Part shown: positions 8,702 through 18,164 of the stretch, piece after piece
Layout: each line of letters opens with the position of its first letter
Numbering within the stretch: the first letter of the stretch is position 1
NCBI GenBank assembly: GCA_964493635.1
Contig: CAZBOW010000019.1
Location: 1 to 42,282 of the forward strand
Source of the DNA: OLB6 sp964493635
GTDB lineage: Bacteria > Bacteroidota > Ignavibacteria > Kapaibacteriales > Kapaibacteriaceae
DNA: 42,282 nucleotides
Direction: 5' to 3'
Program-made: the position numbers and the translations under genes
The notes under the pieces: model-generated
What the model saw: the letters and a program-made list of their open reading frames with translations, nothing else
The model's database searches: none
Told to the model about the DNA's origin: nothing

Positions 8702-11494
8702 TTATCGAGTGTGCACAAACGACGTCGTTCGCAGGCCTGTGCGCGTCGTCACAACCACTGCATACTGTGCCGACGGTAAAGAGTGAATGGAGATTGGGAG
8801 CTCGTGTGCAGCTGGATTGGAAACTGCCATTGATATGACCGCCGACCCGAGCTGGTCAACAATGCGCACGGTATGCGAGTGCTCCGGAACGGCAATCGTA
8901 ATGGCATCATGTGCTGGATTCGGCCAAACGTGAAGTGTACCATTGCTTAGACCCACACCAATATCCGGTACGGATACGACCGACTGACCACGGAACCGCC
9001 GTGTGCTCCACAGGCGATACTCACCAGGCTGCAGCGTTACCGACAATGGACCATCCTGATACACAGCCCACGCACTGTCGGCAGAGAACTCGTGCCACAG
9101 CCCCTTACGTGTAAATGGAATCGCGCTGACGGCGCGGGCCCCAGTGCCGAGGTTGCTCACCAATACCACGTCGCAGTCGGCCCCCTCCAAGACAATCGTC
9201 TTCAGTACATCGGACGTCGACAGTACCGACGCCTTCATCGTGGTGAATGCCTCGAATCGCGGCCGTGAGGCGGTCACGTCGGCAACCGCCTGCATCAGTG
9301 CTACGCGGCGTTGGTCGTTTAAGAGAAACCATGCCAGCGGCTTGCGCCCAAGTCGTCCATTCAGATTGATGGAGTATGGGTAGGCCAGCTCGTTGTACTG
9401 CCAGAGCATCTTTGGGCCAGGGATGCAGAGCATCGTCATCATCAATGCTTCGAGGCGCTGAATGGACGTGGTTGTATCGAACACGGCCACCCCGCTCACC
9501 AGCATCCGCTCTTCATCGTGACTCTCCACATAGCCAACAACACCATGGCGGTCCATGCCGCGGCGCTGCGCACTCATGGCCCCGGCCAAATCTTGGTTGG
9601 ACCATCCCTTCATGGCATTGGTACCGGCGCCGTGGGCATTCCCCCACATCATCGCTCCAAGACGGGCTAGTGCGACCTCTTCGTTGTTGTCGGCAAAATG
9701 CTCGAAGATGATGTACAGCGTGGGATCTACGTCGCGAATCGCCTGGATGTAGTCACGAAGGATTGCCACCCGGCTACTATCGTATCGTCCCCAAGCGCCC
9801 ACGTCGCTACCAGTATTAGTCTGCGTGAGCCCCTTCGACAGGTCAAAGCGATAGCCATCAATCTTGAACTCTTCCATCCAGTACGTCAGGAATCGCTTGC
9901 TGTACTGACGTGTTGCTTCGCTTTCGTGGTTCATGTCATACCCCACGTTGAAGGGGTGCCGGGCAACAACATTGAAGTACGGATTCTCCGGTGTGGGCCC
10001 ACTGGTGGACCCCCACAGCTGAACCAACGGACTCTGACCAAATTGGTGGTTGAGCACAATGTCCAGAATCACAGCCATGCCATTGCTGTGAGCAGCGTCG
10101 ATCAATCGCTTCAGATCGTTGCGGGTGCCGTAGTATTTGTCCACGGCAAACAAGTGACTGGGGTTGTACCCCCACGAGTCGTTGCCCTCGAACTCCTGCA
10201 CGGGCATGAGCTGAATCGCCTGCACTCCGAGGCGTTTCAGATAGGCCATCGAATCAATCACGCCCTGGAAGCTACTACTGCTGGTGAAGTCTCGCACCAG
10301 CAGTTCATAGACCACCATCGATCGTGGGTCCGGCCGTTCGAACGTGGTGGTCTGCCATGCATAGTCTGGGATTGTGGTGTTGATCACGCTGATCAGCCCG
10401 GTGGTCCTGCCACTGGGATACGACGGCATGTTGGGAAATCGTCCTGCCGGAATTGCTGCATCTGAGGGGTCGCACACTTGTTCGGCGTACGGATCGCTCA
10501 TGCGATCGTCGTTGTCCACCGACCACTGAAACAACGTTTGTCCGGACGAGTCCAGCGGAATCTCCAGCCACCAGCGCTGCTGATCGGGCGTCTGGTAGGC
10601 GTAGAAGCGTTCGTCGCGTTGCCAATTTGAAAAGGGCCCTACAACGTACACTTCCTTGATCCCGGGAGCATAGAGCACCACTGTTGCAGTGGTATCGGAC
10701 GTTACGGTGATGCCATCGGCTACGCCATCTGGAACCGGTCGCGACACAGGACGGGTGCGCACACGAATGGTGAAGGTGTCGCGAATAGCTCCACCAAGGC
10801 TGTTGTATCCAACCACCTCAATCTTCGTAGAGGACGACACCACGTACTGCGCCTCGATGCGATCTTCCGTTGTGCGGGCAATCTCCTGGCGGTCGGCCAG
10901 CAATTGCATCAACACGATGTTACTCGACGCCGCTGCCCGAATTGTCACCACAGTGCCAGAGTCAACCAGACGGTTTTGTGGCAATGGCTCTAGTGTCCGC
11001 AGGTAGAATCCCGGCATGTAGATGCGGGCATACAGGTCGCTTCCATCTTCTGCACGGCCCACAATAGAACCATTCGCCGTGCGGAACACGAAGGCGAGCT
11101 GCCGAATCTGCTCGTTTTCGGGAACACCATAAAACGCATGGGGAAGCCCCATGACAAGCCGGTATCGATCCGGTGCTACCCGCTGCATCTTGCAGGCGGT
11201 TGTGTTTTCTGTCCAGCCTGCCTTGACGTACTTCCAGTCTGTCGGGGAGGTACTCAAGGCCGTAATCACTCCCGTATGAGCGTACACGTCCCCCTGGTAG
11301 CCTTCCAGAGCACGGTTTCCCGAAGCTGCATCATACTCTACAACAACGGAATCACCTGCGGTGGCAAAGAATGGAACCGTCTCCACCTGAGCCGATAACG
11401 GTGCTGCACATACCAAGAGAAACAGAACGAAACGTGCCCCCGTCCTCAGACGAAGGCACGTTTCAACGAACGGTGTGAGGCTATAGCCCTGCAT
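8702..11494 (-). CDS. GH13 alpha-amylase-family enzyme with T9SS tail
   Basis: 930 residues from the ATG at 11494, whose A is also the last base of the upstream stop (TAATG); the longer ORF runs into that gene and is rejected. Order: signal peptide ending APLSA|Q; an N-terminal module at about 36-162 that also occurs in the upstream SusE/F-like protein; an Ig-like linker; an E-set/CBM48-like domain around 271-335 (VYVVGPFSNW); the GH13 barrel about 390-725; and a T9SS sorting domain about 850-930. All four GH13 regions are present: DIVLNH (478-483), GYRFD (nucleophile D551), IIFEHF (acid E598) and ESHDEE (H659, D660). An endo- or branching-type alpha-glucan hydrolase on the cell surface is inferred. 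Exact specificity (amylase, pullulanase, neopullulanase) is not resolved. Confidence 0.92.
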   Translation of the reverse strand: MQGYSLTPFVETCLRLRTGARFVLFLLVCAAPLSAQVETVPFFATAGDSVVVEYDAASGNRALEGYQGDVYAHTGVITALSTSPTDWKYVKAGWTENTTACKMQRVAPDRYRLVMGLPHAFYGVPENEQIRQLAFVFRTANGSIVGRAEDGSDLYARIYMPGFYLRTLEPLPQNRLVDSGTVVTIRAAASSNIVLMQLLADRQEIARTTEDRIEAQYVVSSSTKIEVVGYNSLGGAIRDTFTIRVRTRPVSRPVPDGVADGITVTSDTTATVVLYAPGIKEVYVVGPFSNWQRDERFYAYQTPDQQRWWLEIPLDSSGQTLFQWSVDNDDRMSDPYAEQVCDPSDAAIPAGRFPNMPSYPSGRTTGLISVINTTIPDYAWQTTTFERPDPRSMVVYELLVRDFTSSSSFQGVIDSMAYLKRLGVQAIQLMPVQEFEGNDSWGYNPSHLFAVDKYYGTRNDLKRLIDAAHSNGMAVILDIVLNHQFGQSPLVQLWGSTSGPTPENPYFNVVARHPFNVGYDMNHESEATRQYSKRFLTYWMEEFKIDGYRFDLSKGLTQTNTGSDVGAWGRYDSSRVAILRDYIQAIRDVDPTLYIIFEHFADNNEEVALARLGAMMWGNAHGAGTNAMKGWSNQDLAGAMSAQRRGMDRHGVVGYVESHDEERMLVSGVAVFDTTTSIQRLEALMMTMLCIPGPKMLWQYNELAYPYSINLNGRLGRKPLAWFLLNDQRRVALMQAVADVTASRPRFEAFTTMKASVLSTSDVLKTIVLEGADCDVVLVSNLGTGARAVSAIPFTRKGLWHEFSADSAWAVYQDGPLSVTLQPGEYRLWSTRRFRGQSVVSVPDIGVGLSNGTLHVWPNPAHDAITIAVPEHSHTVRIVDQLGSAVISMAVSNPAAHELPISIHSLPSAQYAVVVTTRTGLRTTSFVHTR

Positions 11495-13605
11495 TAGCGA
11501 ATGACCGTAACAGGAACAACTGCCGTAGCGGTACCGGTGCGGAACTGGACGTAGTACCGGCCAGGGGCAACGGTAGTGCCAGCATCCGTCCGACCATTCC
11601 ATTCAACCATCCCCGTTGCTTGCATCGTGCTGATGACGTTGCCAACGGCGTCCATCACCGTAACCGTAGCGGTTGTCGCTTCCGGCAGAACCATCTGCAT
11701 GGTCGACGACGTTGGGTTCGGGTATACACGAATGGCACGCGCCAACACCTCATCTTCAACCGAGCTGGGCTGGTCGACGGGAACCTTCACATCACCGCCC
11801 TGCTTCGTGCCCTCGGCATTGCGGAACACCAGCAGCAGCTCCTTGAGCTTCTTGTCGGCAGGAACGTTATAGAACGTGTTCAAGTCCGTGAGGTTCCACG
11901 TTGCAGTACCATTCTCGTTGACCGTTAGCATCAGTTCTGGTGTTGTACCTACATCACCCCAACCCGCCTTTTCGAGGTAGGTACCATCTTCGCAGATGCC
12001 GCCCGTGTACACGTAGACGTCCGACACACCAACCATTTTGAATTCACCGTCTTTGCGGTCGTTCCATGGGTGGTAGGTAATTGCAACAGCACCGGTCGAG
12101 GTCACGTCGGTAGGATCCGTCGTTACAATCTCGCCCGTGCCGTCACCCACGGTAAGGATCACGTCCGAACCTTGGGCCGTACCGTCAGCATTGCGGAACA
12201 CGAAGAGCAGTTCCTTCAGCGTGTTTCCGGCAGCGCCTGGATAGAAGTCCGCAATTGGAGATGGGATGGTCCACGAGAACGTTCCGTCGTCGTTCTTTGT
12301 GAGCTTCACGGCGTCGGTGCTTCCTACGTCGCCCCAACCAACCTTCTCGTAGTATCCACCGGTGTAGTCACGAGCGCCGGTGTAGACGTACACATCCTCG
12401 ACACCAACCATCTTGAATTGACCGTCCTTGACGTCGTTTTCAGGATTGTAGGTAATGGTGACACCTTCGGTGGTGGCACTCGGCGTGGTAGGATCGGCCT
12501 TGATCACCCAGCCTTCGCCCAATGGAAGCAGGTCAACAAAGTCGCGACCATTGCCATTGTCGATAAAAGCCCGCACACGGGTCAGAGCATCGGCATCGCC
12601 GAAGGCAACCACCGTCAGCGCGGTGTTGCCGGGCAGGTCGATGGCGTTGAAGGTAATCAGTGGGTCGGTCGAGCCAGCAGCGGCAACGGCCAACTTGTAC
12701 GTTCCAGCTGGGATGTCCATGTATTCGACAACATCACCGTAGCTCGCATTGGAGATTACCACGGCCGATCCACCGGTGGGCAGGATGGCGAGTACGTCCA
12801 CCGCCGGCGTTGCCGGCGACCAGTGCACGAAACGAAGCTTGGTGATTCCATCGGCTGTTTCAACGCCGTCGGTCAGGAAGCGGGCCGTGTACTCATCTCC
12901 GCTCTCGCCTACGAGCAGTGTGTACTTTCCATTGGTAGCCATCATCCGGTCGGCATCGTCATAGATTGGGGCCGGAGCACCGGTAGCTTTTGCCTTAACG
13001 TTCACGGCGTCGCCGCTCGGAACTTCTTTGTACACCGAAGCCAGCTGGAACCCAATCTCCGTGATTTGAGCCTCATCGGCCTGAGCCGCAACAATGTCGA
13101 TGCCAGCGCTGGTGGCCACACCGTTGATCAGGCGCAGTCCTGCCGTGGCAGCACCACCGGCAGGGTCGACAGCAACCAGGCGGTCGCTTCCCTGCACCGT
13201 GCCATCAGCATTACGGAACACAAACAGCAGCTCGCGCACCGGGCGATCATCCGGAATACTGTAGAAGGCCCGGATGTTTTCAATCACCAGCGTGTAGGTA
13301 CCATCGCCGTTGTTGGTCAGTTGCATCTCCGGTGAATTTTTCAGGTCGTTCCAGCCAACCTTTTCGTAATACTTGGCATTCGGATCCTGAGCAATGGCTG
13401 CCTCGCGAGCACCCGTGTACACCCAAACGTCGGTGACGTTGGTCATCGGATACTCGCCATTGCGTTCGTCGAGGTCGGGACGGTACGTGATCGTCACGCC
13501 ACCGTCTTCCATCGGACGCGCCGGATCGGCAGAAACAACGCTCTGAGACCATGCTTGGACCGTCATGCCCAACATGATCAGAGCTGTAAACAGTATGCGC
13601 ATCAT
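11494..13605 (-). CDS. SusE/F-like multidomain glycan-binding protein with T9SS tail
   Basis: 703 residues. The ATG at 13605 has a strong GGAGGAG 7 bases upstream and opens a signal peptide ending WS|Q. Three copies of one module of about 110-130 residues lie at roughly 22-150, 380-490 and 500-610. Each has VTITY, VYTGA, a YEKVGW-type aromatic motif and LLFVFRNADGT near its end. Between copies 1 and 2 is a DUF4397-like region (about 155-365). The last ~80 residues (YPNPTSS... to VTVIR) form a T9SS sorting domain. The position right after SusD matches the SusE/SusF slot, where starch-binding lipoproteins are usual. Here there is no lipobox, so surface display would go through T9SS. Glycan binding is inferred from position, repeat structure and conserved aromatics. 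Confidence 0.8.
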   Translation of the reverse strand: MMRILFTALIMLGMTVQAWSQSVVSADPARPMEDGGVTITYRPDLDERNGEYPMTNVTDVWVYTGAREAAIAQDPNAKYYEKVGWNDLKNSPEMQLTNNGDGTYTLVIENIRAFYSIPDDRPVRELLFVFRNADGTVQGSDRLVAVDPAGGAATAGLRLINGVATSAGIDIVAAQADEAQITEIGFQLASVYKEVPSGDAVNVKAKATGAPAPIYDDADRMMATNGKYTLLVGESGDEYTARFLTDGVETADGITKLRFVHWSPATPAVDVLAILPTGGSAVVISNASYGDVVEYMDIPAGTYKLAVAAAGSTDPLITFNAIDLPGNTALTVVAFGDADALTRVRAFIDNGNGRDFVDLLPLGEGWVIKADPTTPSATTEGVTITYNPENDVKDGQFKMVGVEDVYVYTGARDYTGGYYEKVGWGDVGSTDAVKLTKNDDGTFSWTIPSPIADFYPGAAGNTLKELLFVFRNADGTAQGSDVILTVGDGTGEIVTTDPTDVTSTGAVAITYHPWNDRKDGEFKMVGVSDVYVYTGGICEDGTYLEKAGWGDVGTTPELMLTVNENGTATWNLTDLNTFYNVPADKKLKELLLVFRNAEGTKQGGDVKVPVDQPSSVEDEVLARAIRVYPNPTSSTMQMVLPEATTATVTVMDAVGNVISTMQATGMVEWNGRTDAGTTVAPGRYYVQFRTGTATAVVPVTVIR

Positions 13606-13649
13606 ATCGATACTCCTCCGAGAAAAGTTAATGTGAACCATCATGGTTG

Positions 13650-14996
13650 TCATGGATTTTGAACGCACAGGGTGTTCGCGTTCATTTCGATGTCTGGAAT
13701 CTTGAAAATCAGAGCGGCATCATTCCATGGTCGGTCCTTCAGATCGCGGCGCTGGCGCTTCCGCTCCAGAAAAATGTCGCCCTCGAATGCCAACTCTACG
13801 TTCCGCTCTCGGCGAATGTTGTTCAACAGTGTGTTTCCCGCCTGCGTGTCGGGAAGGGGCTCCAGCCCAGCCCGCTCACGAATCACATTCACATCGGCCA
13901 CGGCACCGGTGGTATTACCTTGATGGAACCGGCACTCCGACCGCGTCAAGTACAGCTCGGCAAGCCGCAGAATGGGAATATTCATCACGATCCGATCCCA
14001 CTTGGCCACATACAGACGGTTGTTCCGATACACGTACAGTGCCAGACGCTTATCGGTTGGATTCCGGTAGATCGTGTTCACAAACGGTGTTCCCGCCCAG
14101 TACCTCGGCGACGCATTATCGGCTTGACGGAAATCGAAGACAATCGACGAGGCATTGTCGTTGGCAAGATTGATGATCTCGTAGAGCACCTCCGGTGTAC
14201 TGTTGGTGGTCACAACTGCCGTTACATCCGGGTTCAACCGATACGTGCCACTCTCGATCACTTCCGTGAGCAGGGCCTCCGCCGTTGCCCACTCTCCCAT
14301 GTGGAAGTAGACGCGAGCCAGTAATCCGGTAACGGCCAGTCGACCCATGTAGGGGGCATCGGTGGCAGGGAGCAGTTGGCGGGCCTGTTGGAAGTCGTCA
14401 ATGATTTGGGCGTAGCAGTCAGCCAGCGAGGCACGCGCCTTGATGGTTCCCACGTCGCCAAGCGTCGGTTCGGTGCGAATGATGACGCCGGGATGGGTAT
14501 TGTCGCTGGTGAAGCCCCATGGCTGAGCAAAGTACATGCACAGGGACCACAGGGTGATGGCGCGCATCGCCAGCGCCCTGCCCTTGAGTTGCTGCGCACG
14601 GGCGGCATTCTCAAATGGCACAGTTTCAAGGGCCGCCAGCACATTGTTTACGCGATTGATCACGCCGTAGCCGTCGCCCCACATCGACCGTCCCTCGGGA
14701 TTGAAGATGTTCAGATTGTAGGTTAGGATCTGAAGTCGACCAAAGTCTGCACCAACGTTGGCCTCGACGTTATCGGACCACAACTCCCCCATCGACATCA
14801 CATTGCCACCAAAGAGTGCTCCGGACTGCATCGCATCAGCTGCACCAACCAGTGCGGCCTCGATACCAGCGGGCGTGGAGAGGGCCACATCATTCGAGAT
14901 ATCCAGCGGTGGTTCCGTTCGTAGGAAACTGTCGCACGACAGCACACTAAGGCTCAGAACAACCGTAAGCAAGGGAAAGAGGAAACGTGCCTTCAT
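13650..14996 (-). CDS. SusD/RagB-family outer-membrane lipoprotein
   Basis: 448 residues. The N-terminus is a lipoprotein signal with LSVLSC (Cys21 as lipidation site), followed by the typical SusD opening (SFLRTEPPLDISND). The helical TPR-like body contains the WSDNVEAN and RAQQLKGRALAMRAITLW segments usual for the family, and the C-terminal part has RLAELYLTRSEC and an NIRRERNVELAFEGD-type motif. It is somewhat shorter than many SusD proteins but looks complete. SusD proteins form the lid of the SusC transporter and bind the incoming oligosaccharide. It starts 3 bases after the SusC stop, so the pair is certainly cotranscribed. The ligand is inferred to be an alpha-glucan from the downstream GH13 and GH31 genes. 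Confidence 0.93.
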   Translation of the reverse strand: MKARFLFPLLTVVLSLSVLSCDSFLRTEPPLDISNDVALSTPAGIEAALVGAADAMQSGALFGGNVMSMGELWSDNVEANVGADFGRLQILTYNLNIFNPEGRSMWGDGYGVINRVNNVLAALETVPFENAARAQQLKGRALAMRAITLWSLCMYFAQPWGFTSDNTHPGVIIRTEPTLGDVGTIKARASLADCYAQIIDDFQQARQLLPATDAPYMGRLAVTGLLARVYFHMGEWATAEALLTEVIESGTYRLNPDVTAVVTTNSTPEVLYEIINLANDNASSIVFDFRQADNASPRYWAGTPFVNTIYRNPTDKRLALYVYRNNRLYVAKWDRIVMNIPILRLAELYLTRSECRFHQGNTTGAVADVNVIRERAGLEPLPDTQAGNTLLNNIRRERNVELAFEGDIFLERKRQRRDLKDRPWNDAALIFKIPDIEMNANTLCVQNP

Positions 14997-14999
14997 GTG

Positions 15000-17900
15000 T
15001 TAAAACCCTACGTTAATGCCAAGCACAAGTTGTTTCGCCTGTGGCGGCGTCAAGTATGTTACACCCGCCCCGAGGTTCCGACCTTGAGCGCCATCCTGGT
15101 CGCGCATGATCTCCGGATCCCAACCCGGATAGTTGGTCCAGGTGAGCAGGTTCTGACCGGTAACGTACACCCGCATCGTGGAAAGCCCCATACCACCTGC
15201 CACAGAAGCCGGAAGCGTATATCCAACGGTAAGCTGACGAAGGCGCACAAACGATCCGTCGTAGATAAACCGGTCGGTGTTGATGTCGTAGTTCTCTGTC
15301 AGCGACAGCCGCGGAACAGTGGTAACGTCGCCCTCTTGCTGCCAGCGTGGTTCGGTTTGGTGATAGTCCTGATTGAAGTTCGAGGCCAGGTTGCCTACCT
15401 GTCGCTTTGCAGCATCATCGTAGATCTGGTTGCCAAACTGGAAGTAGATCATGGCCGTGACGTCGAATCCACCAAACGTTACCGTGTTCGTGAAGGATCC
15501 AAACACCGTGGGGTATGGATTGCCGAGTGCAACGCGGTCGCTCAAATCGTAGAGATCGGTGATCCGGCCATTGATGTTGTAGAACAGCTGGCTGCCTCCG
15601 AGGATCACCACGGTGGTGTCGTAGAACTGTCCCCATCGTGGGTCGTTTGGATCGGCTCCAAACGATACGTTGTTGCCGGAGCGACGTCGTTGCACGGTGA
15701 CCGAATCGGTACGGCTCTGCACACCAGCAGCGCGGTTGATGAAGAACGTTCCCACAGGATATCCAACAAGGATGCGCGTTTCACCGGGACCGCCGATGGC
15801 ATCTGGTGGCAGACCGGCATTATCGAGTACCTCGTTCACGTTATGAGCAATGGAGAGGTCGGTACGCCACGTGAGTGATTCATTACTGATGGGATAGCCC
15901 GACAGGACCACTTCCACACCACGGTTTTCAAACGAACCCACATTCTTGAGAATGGACGAGAACCCCGTGGAAGCTGGTACTGACACATTCAGCAGGACGT
16001 TGGACGTCACCTTGCTGTAGTACGACACGGTTGCTTGCAAACGCCCATCCCAGAAGGCTGCCTCACCGGTGATATCAAGCTGAGCGGTCTGCTCCCATCC
16101 CAGAAGCGGGTTGGCCAGGCGGTCGGGGCGGATACCCGGAGTTCCGGCATAGTCGGCTCCGGCGCGGTACGTCCCCTGCCACTGATAATCGCTGATGCCG
16201 TCGGCGTTGCCGGTTAAGCCGTAGCTGGCGCGCAGCTTCAACAACGATATGGCATCATTACCGCTGAGAAAGTCTTCGTTACTCAGAATCCAGGCCGCAC
16301 CCACCGACGGGAAGAATCCAAAGCGGTTGTCGCTGCCAAAGCGAGACGAACCGTCGCTACGTCCCGAGATGCTCAGCAGGTACCGGTCCTTGTAGGTGAA
16401 GTTCCACCGCGAGATAAAGGACAAGAACGCGAAGCCCGTTTCGAACGAGTATCCCTCGCGAACAACAGCCGACGTTGGATTCTCGAAGGCTGGGTTGGGG
16501 AAGTTTCGCCCCACCAAGCCGGTGACGAGCTGATCGGACCGCTGCGCTTCGACGGCAGCCAATGCCGACAACTTCAGATCTGGCAGGACTTCACCATTGT
16601 TGTAGTTCAACGTACCGTTGACCACCCAGTTTGCCACGCCCACCTTGCGCACCTCTGCCTCGGCTTCGGACTGCACCACTTGCGATGTGTACCGGCGATC
16701 GGTGAAATTGAACAGGTCAACGCCGCCCTGCAGCCGCAGCGAAAAGTTTGCCGGTAGCTGAATGGAGGTATATACGTTCGCCAGCACACGCTGCTCGGAG
16801 TTGGTGAACGTGTTTTCGTTCAACTGCGCCACCGGGTTGTACATCGCATACCACGGCCGCTGGGGCTCGAAGTACGAACCGTCAGGGTTGTAGATCGGGA
16901 AGTATGGCAGCGCACTGCTTTGTGCAGCACCAATGCCGCCAGCCCAAGCAACGGGCACCCGATCGTTGACGGCATAGTTCAGGTTAGCATTCAAGCCTAT
17001 CTTCACATCCGGCGAAGCATTCACCTCCACATTCGTTCGTGCCGTCATTCGCTCGAATTCGTTGGCTACGGCGTACGACGACTCCTTTCGATATCCCAGG
17101 CTGGAGAAGAAACTGGCAAACTCCGATCCACCGGACGCCGAAATGTTCGCATCAAGAATCTGACCAACCTGCATCGTCTGGTCCAGCCAGTTGGTATTGG
17201 TGTAGAGGGCCGGATCCATAGCACCGGGCAGGGCTTTAGCCGTGAAGCGCGATGTTGGCCGCAGAATCGACAGTGCAATCGAATCGTTGCGGTTTGCCTC
17301 GGCCCACATGGATCGGAATTCATCGCCGGTAAGGTAGCGTGGTCGGTTGGTTTCCGTAGCCGAACCACCAAAGAGACTCACGTTGAATTTCGTCGATCCC
17401 GTACGACCACGCTTCGTGGTAATCAGCACCACACCGTTGGAACCGCGTGAGCCATAAATGGCTGCAGCATCGGCATCCTTCAGGATGTCGATCGATTCGA
17501 TGTCGTTGGGATTGATCGATGCAAGGGCATTGGTCTGCGTTGCAAGGCGGTTCGTACCGCCAAAGTCGCCTTGGGTTACCGGCACACCGTCGATCACATA
17601 GAGCGGCTCGCCCGATGCTGTGAGCGATCCCACACCCCGCACACGAATGGTCATGGAGCTTCCCGCCATGCCGTTGGAACTAATCACTTGAACACCGGGA
17701 GCCCGCCCCACAATCGCGTTCTCAAAGTTGCCGTATGTGTTTTGTGCGATCTCCTGAGCATCGACACGGGCAATGCTGCCGGTGAGGTCCTGTCGTTGCT
17801 TGGTACCATAACCAACAACCACGGCCTCTTGCAGCTTTAGCATGTCCTGGTCAAGGCGAATGGTAAGGGGCTGGCTGATGTCGGCGGCTGCCATCCGGAT

Positions 17901-18164
17901 GGTCTGTGCTACGTAGCCAATCATCGTTACGTTCAACGTAACGTCTTGGGCTTTGGGCAGCGGAATCGAAAACGCACCATTCTTTTTCGAGATCGCTCCC
18001 AGAGCGGTGCCGGTAACGCGAATCGTAGCACCCTCGAGCCCCTTACCATCCTTGGACGTCACCGTACCAGAGATGGTGGTTTCGGCTGCTATGGCAAATG
18101 CAGAAAAGCCGCCCACGAGAACGCTGCCAACAAGAATCAGGAACACTGCGAACCACTGTTTCAT
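15000..18164 (-). CDS. SusC/RagA-family TonB-dependent transporter
   Basis: 1054 residues. The ATG at 18164 overlaps the stop of the upstream permease as ATGA, and the longer ORF start at 18254 is rejected. Order: signal peptide; a carboxypeptidase-regulatory-like domain (ISGTVTSKDGKGLEGATIRV); the plug with VVVGYGTKQRQDLTGSI and AIYGSRGSNGVVLITTKRG, both signatures of SusC proteins; then a beta barrel ending in a terminal aromatic residue (LGINVGF). The protein sits in the outer membrane and imports oligosaccharides with energy from TonB. SusD follows after 3 bases, the canonical order. No TonB or ExbBD gene is in the window. It is a full-length family member. Confidence 0.96.
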   Translation of the reverse strand: MKQWFAVFLILVGSVLVGGFSAFAIAAETTISGTVTSKDGKGLEGATIRVTGTALGAISKKNGAFSIPLPKAQDVTLNVTMIGYVAQTIRMAAADISQPLTIRLDQDMLKLQEAVVVGYGTKQRQDLTGSIARVDAQEIAQNTYGNFENAIVGRAPGVQVISSNGMAGSSMTIRVRGVGSLTASGEPLYVIDGVPVTQGDFGGTNRLATQTNALASINPNDIESIDILKDADAAAIYGSRGSNGVVLITTKRGRTGSTKFNVSLFGGSATETNRPRYLTGDEFRSMWAEANRNDSIALSILRPTSRFTAKALPGAMDPALYTNTNWLDQTMQVGQILDANISASGGSEFASFFSSLGYRKESSYAVANEFERMTARTNVEVNASPDVKIGLNANLNYAVNDRVPVAWAGGIGAAQSSALPYFPIYNPDGSYFEPQRPWYAMYNPVAQLNENTFTNSEQRVLANVYTSIQLPANFSLRLQGGVDLFNFTDRRYTSQVVQSEAEAEVRKVGVANWVVNGTLNYNNGEVLPDLKLSALAAVEAQRSDQLVTGLVGRNFPNPAFENPTSAVVREGYSFETGFAFLSFISRWNFTYKDRYLLSISGRSDGSSRFGSDNRFGFFPSVGAAWILSNEDFLSGNDAISLLKLRASYGLTGNADGISDYQWQGTYRAGADYAGTPGIRPDRLANPLLGWEQTAQLDITGEAAFWDGRLQATVSYYSKVTSNVLLNVSVPASTGFSSILKNVGSFENRGVEVVLSGYPISNESLTWRTDLSIAHNVNEVLDNAGLPPDAIGGPGETRILVGYPVGTFFINRAAGVQSRTDSVTVQRRRSGNNVSFGADPNDPRWGQFYDTTVVILGGSQLFYNINGRITDLYDLSDRVALGNPYPTVFGSFTNTVTFGGFDVTAMIYFQFGNQIYDDAAKRQVGNLASNFNQDYHQTEPRWQQEGDVTTVPRLSLTENYDINTDRFIYDGSFVRLRQLTVGYTLPASVAGGMGLSTMRVYVTGQNLLTWTNYPGWDPEIMRDQDGAQGRNLGAGVTYLTPPQAKQLVLGINVGF

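Noticed and set aside
12070..13335. A 421-residue frame on the plus strand
   Set aside because: It lies wholly antisense to the SusE/F-like gene, has low-complexity composition and no recognisable domain.
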